NCBI GenBank assembly: GCA_914767715.1
Contig: OU612066.1
Location: 11,783,001-11,847,000 of the forward strand
From: Membranipora membranacea
Taxonomy: Eukaryota > Bryozoa > Gymnolaemata > Cheilostomatida > Membraniporidae
Direction: 5' to 3'
DNA: 64,000 nucleotides
Positions 10,064 through 23,172 of the stretch are shown here, one piece after another. The notes below the pieces were generated by a model. That model had not been told where the DNA came from. It did not search any database and was given only the letters and a program-made list of their open reading frames with translations. Every line of letters starts with the position of its first letter. Position 1 is the stretch's first letter. A program made the position numbers and the translations under genes.

Positions 10064-12054
10064 CAATCCATCCATATACTCATAATTACGGAGTCAGAGG
10101 CTCCTTCATTTCCTGCTTATAATGCACTCTTACTAAACAAAGCAAGATGAAGATTCCAGGCACATGGTAGAGAAGCCAGCAAGGCATAAATGAATTACAT
10201 ATTCATAATTGTCATTCCAGCAATTGATTCCAGGTAGTAATCTATTATCACCATCATTACTCCTCGCTGTTTGCTGATTGGCTAATAGGCTAACATCCCA
10301 TGATGTTATTTATTTTGTTTATGAGGGTGGGGGGATTATTTGATAACAATGTTCAAGTGTGATCACCACTACAGATCCTGTATCTGTGCTGAGCTATATT
10401 TAGTGCTTTTATTAGTACATTTAATTGGCTGCCGTAATCATTTCCATGAATTTTATCCGTAAGAAGTCAAATCTCTAAGAGGAAATTTAATTTCAGTAAA
10501 CACAATCAAAGACATCTAAGTCAGAAAAGTTTAACTGAATAAATTAATTTAAATAAGGAATTTGAATAAAACAATGGTTAATTATAGCTGTAATAACAAA
10601 CAACGGGGAAAGTCTTAGCATTTAACATAGTCTGAGCCCCCCAGACTTTTGCCCCTCGCCCAACGGCGACGACGATATTTATATCCAAAATCGCTGATTT
10701 AAATTCTGAATTTGTTTGTCACTATGTAGATTTTTGGTTTCAATTCATTCTCCAAAAGTTAATGGGGTCACATTTTGATGGAGTACTCTCGCTCAATGTA
10801 CATGTATATGAGGTATGTAGGTACATGTACTGATAAGTGTATACATTACCGGCATCCACCTGTACACAGGATCTGACCTCTTCACCAGGTAGATTATTCC
10901 ACAGGGTACACAAAGTGGTAAATCACCATGTAGGGAAAACACTATTGTATCATAGATTATAAATTACCATACAACATCCATGATGCACAATCTAGTTATA
11001 TATACAGTTGAGTTATGGCTGGACATAACCTTATCCTTCATGGATGCTGCTCAACAAAAGATAAAGAGGCAAAATGACGAGTGGCACCAGCAGGCTATAA
11101 CTTGTGTGATATTTCTGCTAATACGCAATGGATATATTTACAAAACATTTGATTGTAATTTTCAAAATTTTCACCCTCACCAAAGCGATGGTGACTATAT
11201 TCAATCAGACAGTATATAGTGAGGAATAGGAGAGATTATGTCACAAAGAGAAAAGAAACACAAGCCGACCGATGACTGAAAGTCTAGCTAGAAGATGTGA
11301 GACAAGAAGACAATAGATGTTTCCTCTGATTCAAACTTGTCAAATTTTACGAGTTGAGATTCCGTTCACACCAAATCTAATTTCCAATAAAAGGTCATGA
11401 ATATCATTAAGAATGTATTGTCACAAAAAACGATCATTTTGGTCAATTAACCCAAAGCTAAAAACAAACACTGGTGTAGTGGGCCACCAACCCTATCATT
11501 CTGCCTGCCACACCTGCCTCCATTAGCACTAGCATGACCTGCTGACCATGAATAGCATTAATGAGGCATCTGAATTAAACTCGAAATTTGACCAACTGTT
11601 GAATAGATATTTGCATTTATTATCAGTTTAAATAACCGGAATAAGATGTTTATGACACATGGTGCACCAAACAATGCTACTCTGCATGCTTATAAGAAAC
11701 TACGGAATTTTACCACCATCAGTGGGTGTTTGACTTATTTTGTTTTGAGAGGAAACTGTAATGAGTTCTTGAAATGAGGGAGCATCGGGTTTTGTCTCCC
11801 AATTTTCACGGCTATGATGAAAATGTCTGTTTTTTTATATTATATAGATATTGGTTGTAAAATATAGTCTCGGTATTATATTTGTTTACACTTTATATTA
11901 TCTTTTTGAGCTGTATAAAACATATCCCATAGCACCATAATTTAAAAGCAATATAAAAATAGCAATATATTTCATAAATTTCTATAATTGCAGGTGACTG
12001 CACACATCTGATATATATGTATAGCAATTAACATGGCTAGATCTAGAGCTAAAT
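10064..12054. other. Intergenic, nothing recognised
   Basis: The stretch is AT-rich and lies downstream of PP1-like unit A. The frame at 10980-11219 on the plus strand has no motif or splice support. Some of the right end may be 3' UTR of unit A. Confidence 0.45.
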
Positions 12055-15000
12055 CTATGATCCCGGGGACTTACTACTTGAGGTATCAGTTGTTTGGTCA
12101 GCTGTCATGGTGTTGATCTTCTCTTGTGAGCCTTTCTCTTTTTCAATATTCCTTACCGGTTCCAGTATCTAAAATTGAGTATAACAGTTAGTTAGTTATT
12201 ATAATATATAGAATATTATGTAATATACTGAATATTCTAATTAAGTAATAACTATTACTATTATACTGTATCTATCATGGTTTAACAGCAGAGTAAGTTA
12301 TGTTACTATTATACTGTCTCTATGGCATAACGGCACTGACTGTCAGAGCAAGAAAATTCCCTCACTCCTCGGTCAGACTGGTCTTCACCAACTTCGTCGC
12401 ACACACAGTTACATGTTGATTACAAATGGCTGATTAAAATCAAGGTGTCTTATCACACGCCACTTCCCGAAGCATGGGCCGCATAATATTAGTAGCCTTG
12501 GGGAGCGGCTGCAATATCTGCGCCAGGTTGCTCTTTGTTTGCAGGCAGGTCGGAGCATACCTGGGGCCAATCAAATCCATATAGTCGATGTACTGCAGTA
12601 GGATTCAAACCCATGACCTGCAAATTTGCATGCCGAAGGAAAGGCGCTCTAACCAACAGAGCCATCTCCTACACAAATGGTAAAACGGCACTGACCGCCA
12701 GAGCAAGAAAGTGCCCTCGCTCGTTGGTCAGTTTGGTTCCCACCAACTTCATCACTCACTCAGATACATGTATGACATTTCAGATATATATTATATTTAC
12801 ATGTGACACTCTCGCTTACCTGAATGGTGTGAGTGAGGTCATGCTCTAATGACAGAATGGCAGCTTTACATCCAAACCCGTGGAAATCAGGGGCTGACAT
12901 GAGAGAAATCAGCTTGTTGTCAGCCATGTATGCGTAGCCATCATAATAATTCTGAAAAAAAGGTCATTATTATTATCATATACCATACATGACAATGAAA
13001 AAGTTCAGCTCCACACTAAATTGTCGTAGATTGTTATGGACGCTGGGGGCTGGAACAATCCACCATCAGTTAGCATGCTTACTATTCACTGCAAGGCGAT
13101 TTGTGCCACACGAGTTGTGGGTTTGAGTCCCATTGGGGAGAATTTAATAGTAGAACTTTCCAGCACCCAGCAATTTAAGGTGTATCTGTCTATTCCTTAT
13201 ACAGGGAAAATACAAACTTTCATGATAAAACATAGTGAAAAAATGTCCACGAACATGTATGCATATATTTTATTTGACAGACAAAACAACAAAATTCATT
13301 TACCGTTCTGCCTAATTGTAGTGCATATTAATTTATGTTTGTTTGTTTATGAGTTCAACAATTTGTTATTTTAATAGAAATCGAGTTATGATAAAAACAG
13401 AAAAGAATAATACTCATATTCGTAGTTGAAGTTGTCCCCTCATGTAATGACTCAATATCAATGGAGTTGGATTTGCTGAGTTGCAATAGCTTCTCAAAAT
13501 TAGACAGAGCTCATAAGAAGTACTAGCAGGGGAGGGGGGATGTTCTTAGAAAATGAATTCATCTTAAGGTGCACATATATACCTGCGGGTGTCTTCCTCT
13601 GACAATTAGACTGAGGTCATGTTTTTGCATGAATTCAAAGACAATATCTGGACCATAGTTGTAGCTTATACCCCGGTCTCCATCTCTGAAGCCTTTCATT
13701 TGCTCATCAGGGTCTGACCATATAAGGTCACAGAATAACCCTTGATCAGGACAGTCAGCAGGGCGTGATATACTTCTTATTGTAACCATACTATCAAACA
13801 CTGGGCTCATACCTGTAACATGGAAAAAACTTTGCAAATGAAATATGATTAAATATATTAGGCAGTAACATCATAATACAGAGAATGGGAGTTACCTTCC
13901 CTTATGGGAGGCACTTCTGCCATTTTTTTTAACACTTTTATTACCATCAAAAATGTATGCCAAGAAGAGCATTGAATCTTTTTACCATGAAAATTTAACA
14001 AAACTTTATCATAAAAGTAACTGCCTGACTATAACATTCAATGGTCTTGGGGTTCCCATTGTTTTAATATTATTCATAAAATTTTTCTGATAACAATCAT
14101 TTGTGGTTAGTTCCTGAAAAGTTAGATCATTATCATCTCTCTTTATTTTTATAATATATTTATTATATCATGCTATATAACACAGATGCAGTGTTTTATA
14201 GTTGCATCTACATTTGTCTGAGGGAGATATGTTAAATAAGCAAACAAATAATAACCAATCAAATAACAGTAAAGTCATATCCGTTATGATTATAGAGAAT
14301 AAGTCATAGACATACCAACCTATCTCTCACAACTGTGCTAAAAATAAGCTGTGATATAGACCAAACTGACTGATTCAACTCTCATACTCTGATGCCAATA
14401 AAAGTAATCAAACAAAATTGGATAAACACAGACCTGCACCCTGACCCAACCCTCATAGTCAAATAAAAAGGCATGAATCTCACTTACCGCCACGACAGCA
14501 GAAGACTTTTTGACCCACCAGGGCAGCAATTGGTAAACAATCAAAGCATTTTTTAGTAAACTCTTTCCAGAGTTTTATACTGAATCGTCTTTTACCTGAA
14601 AAATTCACATTTAACAGTTTCCAGTTATACGTGCAAGCATTCCTACAATTCATCTTTAAACTATGATTCCAAGGACCGTTATAATGATTTAATTCTAGTA
14701 ACTTTTGGATACAGATGCTTTTATAGCTGGCTGAAGATACTCCAAACATACTTCTCTTTGGGCTCATTTGAGGGTTTAGGAACTAAAGGTCGAGATCAGT
14801 CCTCGATTAGACTCTAGGATACTACAATTCATAATGCTTTTCAACGCAATTTGTCACATGACATTGAGGGAATTCCCGTAACGAGTTGACAGCCTTGGGG
14901 ATACCCAATTACATTGTGTTTTTACATACACCATGTATTGTTACCAATGTCTCAACACTGGATGGCAGCAGAGTGATAAAAATTGGTGGGAAAAAGTAAT

Positions 15001-15363
15001 GAAGCATGGTGATTCCAAATCTGGCAACCATTAGTATCTCAACCCATTCCTTGTCAAAAAACCCAAATTTGATTTAATTGACAAAGTGCAAGTGAGATTT
15101 ACACAACAAGAGAGTTAGAAACATTCACTCACATTCATCATAGAATCCATATACTCTGCTGATACTGGAGATCTCGTGTGGGCCTCGAAGTAGGTAGATA
15201 CTGTGCGGATACTTTATCTTGTATGTCATGAGAAGACACATTATCTCAATAGACTGGTGACCTCTGCTCACATAATTACCCAGAAAGAGGTACTTTGTTG
15301 TAGGTGGATGCTCTCCAAGTGTGAATATCCTTAACAGGTCAGGATACTGTCCATGAAGGTCAC
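12055..15363 (-). CDS. PP1-like pseudophosphatase unit A (exons 3-7 only)
   Basis: Exons 15363-15133, 14595-14488, 13812-13583, 12951-12820 and 12168-12055 join in frame (815 nt). They cover PP1 from GDxHG to the C terminus, with no internal stop. PP1 is a metal-dependent Ser/Thr phosphatase. GDLHG is kept, but GDYVDRG reads GNYVSRG, GNHE reads GPHE and FCCHGG reads FCCRGG. The RAHQ region reads VRGRHPQ with two extra residues before the YDGY block. Several metal ligands are therefore lost and catalysis is unlikely. The toxin-binding loop APNYCGEFDN reads [10 protein letters not shown]. The last exon may end at the TAG at 12055 or splice at an internal GTAAGT. No exon encoding the first ~72 residues was found upstream of exon 3. 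It may use exons 1-2 of unit C, start internally, or be a truncated copy. Confidence 0.75.
12326..12771. repeat. Composite repeat: two ~90-bp direct repeats around a tRNA-like SINE head (minus)
   Basis: Segments 12326-12416 and 12681-12771 are direct repeats beginning with a CGGCACTGAC word. Between them, on the minus strand at about 12671-12601, is a tRNA-like head with A box TGGCTCTGTTGG and B box GGTTTGAATCC, each one base off consensus. It lies in intron 6 of PP1-like unit A. It provides an uninterrupted GGTTAGAGCGCC for comparison with the copy at 32.4 kb. Confidence 0.6.
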
Positions 15364-15410
15364 CTGTATTAGTAATTTCAAAGCATTTAAACGAGAATGA
15401 GAAGTTTGAT

Positions 15411-15432
15411 CAAGGAAGTCTTTTACTCCTTG
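15411..15432. mobile_element. Micro inverted-repeat element, copy 3 (22 bp)
   Basis: CAAGGAAGT and ACTCCTTG are inverted ends. Flanks are gtttgat (15404-15410) and gcttgat (15433-15439). The paralogous intron upstream of unit B exon 3 reads straight through AAGTTTGATGGATTG (about 19181-19195), an empty site lacking both the palindrome and the second 7-mer. Confidence 0.8.
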
Positions 15433-16418
15433 GCTTGATGGATTGTCAATATTTCACTATTGAAATGAAACAGTCTGCCAATTGCAGTGTTAAAAAAAAT
15501 AACGAAATGAAAGTAATCTTGATAAATCATTACAATTTTTGAAGCCTGTATAACCATTATGTCGAAAATTGGACAGGCTAATTTTATTATCTCAAGTATT
15601 GTTGACGAGTAAACATATTTTTCGGTATTTCCCTCAACCCCAAGGATACAAAAAGACTCATGATTTATGCTTCTGAATCCCATACCAATATTCAAATGTA
15701 TATATTCAAGCCCTCTACCCATGTGATTCACTGCGAAAACTGCCCAGCACAAAAAGTGAATAACAGATTGAAACTGTAACAGCATTAGCTTTTTTTGGCT
15801 AGATTTAAATACATATAAAAAATCTTCTAACAATCGGTTATGTCACGTTTGAGATATCTGTTTGTGGCCCACCAAATTGTAATGACCTATATTGACATGA
15901 AGCTCAAGAAAGTATTATGATGAGGTTACAACCAACCTAATTTATTGTGCTCAAATGTACTATATTCAAAGTAGGGTTGATTCATTCTGAGCGTACAATT
16001 TTAAAAGGGCCAAACAGACTTGGTCCTTGGCCTAAGAAAATATCAGGTATAAATCTTAAATATAAAACACAGAAAAAGAAGATTAACAGCGTCTAGCAAA
16101 AATCATAAACATGTACGATATATAATGAATCAATCACAGAATTGCTTATTTTGACACATTGTGGCGCAGTATCGTTGACACAGTATGGCGAACATGATAA
16201 AACCAACTCAACAAATCTTTTATATTATGATTTAAAGAAATTTAAACACTTTGAAAGCAAAAAAAAGCTCATCAAACCACTCAACTAAAACTAAAACTTG
16301 GTAAAACCGCATACAATTAAATAAATCCTCTCAAAGAGAAATTTTTCTGACACAAACTGTACAAACTTTCACGTAGCAATGTGGACGGAATTTAATCACC
16401 TGAGTTCGGGGCCATGAG

Positions 16419-18886
16419 CTAATGTGGGGACCGATTTTCATCTCCATGTGAATCGTCTGATCTTTCCTTCTCCTTCGACCCTAACACCTGAATAAATATA
16501 GTATCATTACAACTCAATGTATGCCGGGATGAGCTACAAATTGGACATCAGATTTTGTTGTTTTGATACAAATGGTTGTTGGCTTTTTGCTTTCCTAAAC
16601 ACTTCAAGGTATAAACTCAAACTCATAGCAATGAAAAGAAAAACTAAATCTACTTGCACAAGGACATTATTGAATGATATAATCGACTTCTAAGTGCAAA
16701 AAAAAAAACAGAGTCTAGAAGGGTCTAAAGTATGTTATCTCCCCTGTGACAGATTAGCACAAAATATCTTTGACAAGAATTCCTTTGACCAATACAGTTA
16801 GTAGTTAAAAGTACCTCAATAGAATGAATGAGATCCTGGTCGATTGATAGAATGGCAGCTTTGTTGTTGAACTCTCCATATAAGTTAGGAACTGAGACTA
16901 AACATACTAGTGTACCATCCGGAAAATAAGTAAACCCGTCATCAAAAGTCTGTCAAACACACGCAAAATATATATGACATCAAACTGGCGTGCAGCTAAC
17001 AGAACGGAGCAAGTCTGGAAATATAGTATCCTGAAGTTATCAGGACTAACATATTCTTGTCAAAAATACAGGATATTTTTGCCTGTCTTCTGTTCCTCAC
17101 ATGCTTGTTTTCAGAGCATATGGTATTTATCTATTTTCAGATGAGTCTATTATGTGGTTTGCATGTGGTTTACAAGAACAAGATTGCCAACTGTTCCTTT
17201 CATAAGGTAGCTACTAGCTATATTTGCAGTTCCACCATCAAAAGCACAACTGAATCCGCTACTGTCTGGATAAAAACCCTCATGAATCAGCTGTCAATAT
17301 GGCAAAACTGCTGCACAACTGTTGCACATATTCACAGTTGAGGATATTTATGTATGTTCGTTTGTTTTGTTTTGTTTATGAGTTCAACAAAATTTTAATT
17401 GAAAAAAGTAGAATAACAAAAAATAATTTTCATATTCACAGTTGAAGTTGTCCCCTCATGTAATGTCTCAACATCAAGTGAGTTGGCCTTGCGGAGTTGC
17501 AATAGCTTAGAAAATTACAAGATTAGACAGAGCTCATGAGAAGTCCTGGCAGGGATGGAATTAGAAGAATAAATCTTCATCTTAAGGTGAACATACCTGT
17601 GGGTGTCTACCTCTGACAATTAGACTGAGGTCATATTTTTGCATGAATTCAAAGACAATATCTGGGCCATAGTTGTAGCTTACACCCCTATCTCCATCTC
17701 TGAAGCCTTTCATGTGCTCATCAGGGTCTGACCATAGAAGGTCACAGAATAATCCTTCATCAGGACAGTCAGCAGGGCGTGATATACTTCTTATTGTATC
17801 CATACTATCAAACACTGGGCTCATACCTGTAACATGGAAGAAACTTTGCAAATTAAATAATTATTTAATATGTTATTATTTAAAGACCACCCAGAGACCA
17901 ATGCATGCTAAAGTCAGGTAGTTACATCATATTCCAGAGAATGGGAGTTACCTTCCCTTATGGGAGGCACTTTTTCCACAGTCAATAATTTATGCCAGTT
18001 AGAGCATTGAATTGTTTTTACAATGAAGATCTGACAAAATTTATCATATCAAGTAACTGCCTGACTATACATGCTTGGTCGTTTGGTTTCAATCCTTATA
18101 ATATTATTCGTAATTTCTTTCTGATAACAATCATTTGTGGTCAGTTCCTGGAACTCAACGTTGGATGATTATCATTTCTCTGTATTTTAATAATATTTTT
18201 ATATATTCTTATATTTTATTAATATTATATATATTATATCTAGACCAGCGTGAGATGCTTAGGAATATCTTCTAATTTTTTTCATACCCAAATTTCCCTG
18301 GCTGCCAGATAAAAAAGGGTGATCTGCTCCAACGGTGTTTTATCAGACTTTTATTGACTCTTTACAATGAATGGAAAAGTCAAATAAAAAGGCACAATTT
18401 TCACTTACCACCATGACAGCAGAAGACTTTTTGACCCACCAGGGCAGCAAGTGGTAAACAATCAAAGCATTTTTTAGTAAAATCTCTCCAGAGTTTTATA
18501 CTGAATCGTCTTTTACCTGAAAAAATTCACATTTTACAGTTTACATTTATATACAAGTCTATGGATAAAACCAATCAAGTCCAATTATTAATTCCATCGA
18601 CAAAGTGCAAGGAAGATTTACACAACAAGAGAGGTATAATAGTACATTTGCTCACATTCATCATAGAATCCGGATATTCTGCTGATACTGGAGATTTCCT
18701 GTTGGCCTCGCAGTAGATATATACTGTGCGGATACTTTATCTTGTACGCCATGAGAAGACACATTATCTCTATAGACTGACGACCTCTGCTCACATAATT
18801 ACCCAGAAAGAGGTACTTTGTTGTAGGTGGATGCTCTCCTAGTGTGAATATCCTCAGCAAGTCGGGATACTGCCCATTAAGGTCAC
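16419..18886 (-). CDS. PP1-like pseudophosphatase unit B (exons 3-7 only)
   Basis: Exons 18886-18656, 18516-18409, 17826-17597, 16949-16815 and 16487-16419 join in frame (773 nt) without a stop. Motifs are GDLNG (metal-site His lost), GNYVSRG (Asp lost), GQQE (both Asn and His lost) and FCCHGG (kept). VRGRHPQ shares the two-residue insertion of the family, and [10 protein letters not shown] stands for the APNYCGEFDN loop. The C terminus is a short acidic tail ending SPH. The active site cannot coordinate metals normally, so a binding or scaffold role is more likely than catalysis. Exons 3-5 closely match unit A whereas exons 6-7 match unit C. B is thus a hybrid made by tandem duplication. Exons 1-2 are absent from the spacer. 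The open frame argues against a dead copy. Confidence 0.75.
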
Positions 18887-19890
18887 CTGTATCATAAATT
18901 TCAATGCATTTATGATAATAATAATATCAATTTTATTTGCTGATCAAGTCATAAATGACACATAAAACCGTGCATAAAACAAATGCGCCATGAATTAGGT
19001 GAATTTGTGAAAAATAATGTTATCAAGTAGGGCAGTTCTTTTTAAGGATTGTGATATTCAATAAGAAAAGGTTAGCATGGGAGATCTTCATTTGAGGAAA
19101 TTCCAGCCACAAAACGGAAACATAAGAGCTGTAGATGAACATTTAGTTCATCGAGTTTGAGTATTTGAAGGTGAATGATAAGTTTGATGGATTGTCCGTT
19201 GATAAGTACAAATAGAAAATAATCTTGATAAACCAGTTCAACTTTTGAAGTTTTTCTAACCATATTGTTGAAAATTGAACAGCTCTTTCACTAGGCCCAT
19301 TCTTTTTTATTATTTTATTAATTTAATTTAATTTAAACAGTAAACATTTATTTCAGTACTTTTGCTCGACCCTAACAATCTGACAACTCAAAAAGTCATC
19401 CAGATTTTCTGCTCCTGAATTCCTTATCGATATAAAAATGAAGGGGCATAATCTAAAATCCATATAATTTACTGTAAGAATGGGCCAGCACCAAAATGAA
19501 AAACAGTTTGTAACGGCATTGGTTTATTTTGCTAGACTGGAATCATAAAAAAATTATCTGAGAATTGTTTAATGTCACATCCAAGATATCTGTTTGTGGT
19601 CCCAAAATTCTAATTAGCGCATTGACATCAAGTTCAAGAAAATACTTTATTATAAGGTTTCATTAAACCTTAATTATTGTGCCCACACGTAATATATTCA
19701 AAGCAAGGCTGATTTATTGAGCATATGTTATTTTATAGGCCTAACCAGACTTGGTCATTGGCTAAACAAATATAAGGTATAAAACTATCATATAAAAGAC
19801 TGAAAAGATAAGTAACGGCAACTAACAAAAATCGTGAACATTTGTGATATATCTTGAATTAACCACAGAATCGCTTATTTTGAGATATGC

Positions 19891-19950
19891 AACAGTATCA
19901 TTGACACAGTATGGCAAACATACAGTATCATTGATACAGTATGGCAAACA
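19891..19950. repeat. 30-bp tandem duplication
   Basis: The unit ACAGTATCATTGACACAGT plus ATGGCAAACA is present twice with one difference. The paralogous spacer near 16.16-16.19 kb has a single copy. Confidence 0.75.
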
Positions 19951-20241
19951 TGATAAAACAAACTAAATTAAACTTTTATATGGCAAATTTGAAAAACGAA
20001 AAAAACTTTGAAAGCAAAAAAAGCGCTTCAATCTTGTCAAGTAAATAAAAAACTTGGTGAAACCGCATGAATTGTTAATATACACCCAAAAAGAAAAGTT
20101 TTCCTGACACAAAAGGAATCAATCACATTTACAAAGTGAGGCAGTTTGTAGTTCCTGTATAGCAATTATAAGTTACTTTATAGTAGCAATGATTGTTAGT
20201 TCCTGCATAGCAATGTGGACGGAAATTAATCCCCAGAGTTA

Positions 20242-20565
20242 AGGTGAGTTTATACTAGGATGTCTTTTGGACGTTTTTAGCAGTGCCAATATTTTTTAAT
20301 AGCTCCCCACCAATGCAACGTTTTCTGAAAGTTTTTAAAAATCGCAAACATGTTTGGAAAAGTTTAAAGTTGTCTTCTCTTTTTAATGTCCTCATTGGTC
20401 TTCACCTATTAAGGACAGTGAGAAGACAAATTTTTATTTTCCAAAATTGAAAACTAATAAAAAAGCTCAAAAATCGCATGCTGGGAAGACAACTCTCCAA
20501 AAACACTCAAAAATCGTCACTATTGCTAATAACGTCCGAAAAAGGTCATATTATAAACTTACCTC
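20242..20565. mobile_element. MITE-like fold-back next to PP1-like C stop codon
   Basis: Ends AGGTGAGTTTATA and TATAAACTTACCT are inverted repeats, with looser inverted homology for about 45 bp inward (the GGACGTT..TTAGCA region). The paralogous site beside unit B (about 16399-16413) reads continuously from CTGAGTT to GGGGCC. This insertion is therefore specific to the C side. The flanks suggest a TA duplication but the edge is not certain. Confidence 0.65.
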
Positions 20566-20578
20566 TAGGGGCCATGAG

Positions 20579-23133
20579 CTAATGTGAGGACAGATTTTCA
20601 TCTCTATGTGTATCACCTGATACTTCCTTCTCCTCCAACCCTAACACCTGAATAAATATAGCGACATAAATCAAGCAAGGAGTGATATAAGATGCATTAC
20701 AACTCGATGTATGTCAGATCAAGGCGCTATATCGTTGACTTAAGAAACTTCAAGTTTCTAGCTGAACCAAATCCTTGTTTCAAAGTGGCCTTTTGCAAGC
20801 AGCTTCCCAGTAAAATGGGTGTTAACTGAATTGTAGGCAAATTAGAGCACCTTGATGTAACAAATTAGTACACCTAGTTCCCTCTGTATAACATTTCATA
20901 GTATCTAGTTGTTGACAACACAGCAACAAATTTGGCTGGGTTAATGGTGATTTTTTCAAACACATAGCAGTTGATAAAGGATTGAGTTGAGATTGTCACG
21001 AGGATATCTCCATTTCAGCATATAGTACTGCGTTTAAAGTCACAGTTGTATAATTAATTGTAGTAAGAAATACCTCAATAGAATGAGTGAGATCCTGGTT
21101 GATTGATAGAATGGCAGCTTTGTTGTTGAACTCTCCATATAAGTTAGGAACTGAGACTAAACATACTAGTGTACCATCCGCAAAATAAGTAAACCCGTCA
21201 TCAAAAGTCTGTCAAACACACGCAAAATATATATGACATTAAACTGGAAAGCAGTTGATGGTATGGAACAAATCTGGAAATAGTAGTATTCTCATGTAAT
21301 AAAGACTGCATATTCTTGTCAAAAATATACGAAAAAACTTGGCCTTTCTTATGTTCCTCACATTGCTTACATTCATAGCAAATTGTATCAATCAGCTTTC
21401 CAATGTGTTGTGGTTTGCTTGTGATTTGCAAGAACATGATTGCTAAATGTTCCGGTCATGATGTAGTGACTAGCTATCATTTCAGTTGATCAGTCAAGAG
21501 CCCAACTGAATCCGCTACTGTTATGGATAAAAACCCTTACGCCAACCATGATCGCATTCACAGAATTGTTTTAACGAACCCGAATTTCCAACCAGGTTAC
21601 GATACACCTGAGGACTTACCTCGATGTGCCTACCTCTGACGATCAGGCTTAGCTCATGTTTATGTATGAACTCTGAGACAACATCAGGGCCATACTTGAA
21701 GCTCTTTACATCCCTGTCTCCCTCTGTGTAACCACTTATATCCTCCACTGGCTCTGACCACATAAGGTCACACAACAAGCCTACTTCAGGACACATAACA
21801 GGCTTTGTTATAACTCTGATCTTATCCATACTGTCCAATTCTGAACTCAGACCTGTGAGAGTTTGGCAAACAACATGCGAAACTTTAAGGATAGAATTAT
21901 TCCAAGTTGACCAGGTGTATTTGGTACTACTGTTAGGTAACAAACATATAAAGAATTAAGCTCAGAATGCTCTTCCAATGATGATGAATATTGACAGACT
22001 TTGGTATTCTAAAAGCCACAAAATTCATCGTTACCGACTCTTTGATAGGTCAAAAAGTTTTTTACTAAGTATTATAAGAAGGTTTCCTCTCTTGCTGGCG
22101 TGATATAATGCAGCCTGATTTAAATTTCGATGAATAATATATTCCGTATTTGTAGCTGAGAATGACATTGAACAAATTTTAGAGCAAAAACGATGCAGAT
22201 TTATGGCAGTGGTAATATCACCATAGTGATGCAGTGGAAACTTCACACAAAACATTGGCTGACTCGCGTCAATGTTCGTGACATTTGAATGAAAAAGTGG
22301 TTATAGAGATTTATCCTCTTAACAGTTAGGAGAAGACAACTTCCCAGTGTCAGCATAAGAAAGCTATTGGAAGATTGAGAGATAATCCTACCTACCTCCA
22401 TGACAACAGAAGACTTTTTTCCCAACCAGAGCAGCAATAGACAGATTATCAAAACATGTGGAGTTGAAGTTCTTCCACAGTTTTACGTTATAACGCCTCT
22501 TACCTTAACAATACAAAAGCTTGAGATACTAAATTCATATGGTAAAAGCGCATACAACATATTCTGAATGTACTGAAATAAAACCAGTGCTGGACATTAT
22601 CAGGAGAGAAAACATCGGGAGAGACGCAACCTATATATCTTGTCTCTATAGGCAACTTCAACAGAACTTAATCTAATAGACAAAAAGGCGAAACATGTTG
22701 AGATAGTATTCTCAAATGTCCCTGTCTATTTTTCTACTCATTTCACAGAAATAAATAACGGGATGCCGAGAAGAAAATCTGCGTCTGTTACATCAATATT
22801 TACCAGATATCAAATACAAGTTAGAATCATGCATTGTCAGCAAACTTAATAACAATATTTCCTGTAACTTACATTCATATAAGAATCCAGAATATCGGTT
22901 CACCGTCCTGTTCTCGTTCACACCACGCAGTAGATATATACTGTCAGGATATTTTATTTTGTATGCTAACAGTAAACACATCACATCCACGGATCTATAC
23001 CCGCATGATTTGACATAGTTACCCAGGAAGAGGTACTTTGTGTGTGGGACATCACCTCCGTGTCTGAACACCTCCATGAAATCAATGAACTGACCGTGAA
23101 TGTCACCTGGTTGGTGAAAACACTGATATATAA

Positions 23134-23172
<39 letters not shown>

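Larger units (their letters stand above)
13340..21530. repeat. Tandem duplication, about 4.1-kb unit, two copies
   Basis: The block 13.34-17.34 kb (exons 5-3 of unit A, the spacer, exons 7-6 of unit B) is paralogous to 17.34-21.53 kb (exons 5-3 of B, the spacer, exons 7-6 of C). Coding and intronic sequence match in order. Exon 5 of A and B and exon 6 of B and C differ at only a few percent of bases. Both edges fall in intron 5. Boundaries are approximate. Confidence 0.7.

Noticed and set aside
12601-12671. Possible tRNA gene on the minus strand
   Set aside because: Both internal promoter boxes deviate from consensus and the sequence is embedded in a composite repeat; best read as a SINE head.
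15423-15833. 136-aa minus-strand frame upstream of PP1-like A exon 3
   Set aside because: The paralogous intron of unit B does not keep this frame, no PP1 N-terminal motif is present, and it begins inside a micro-element insertion. Treated as intron.
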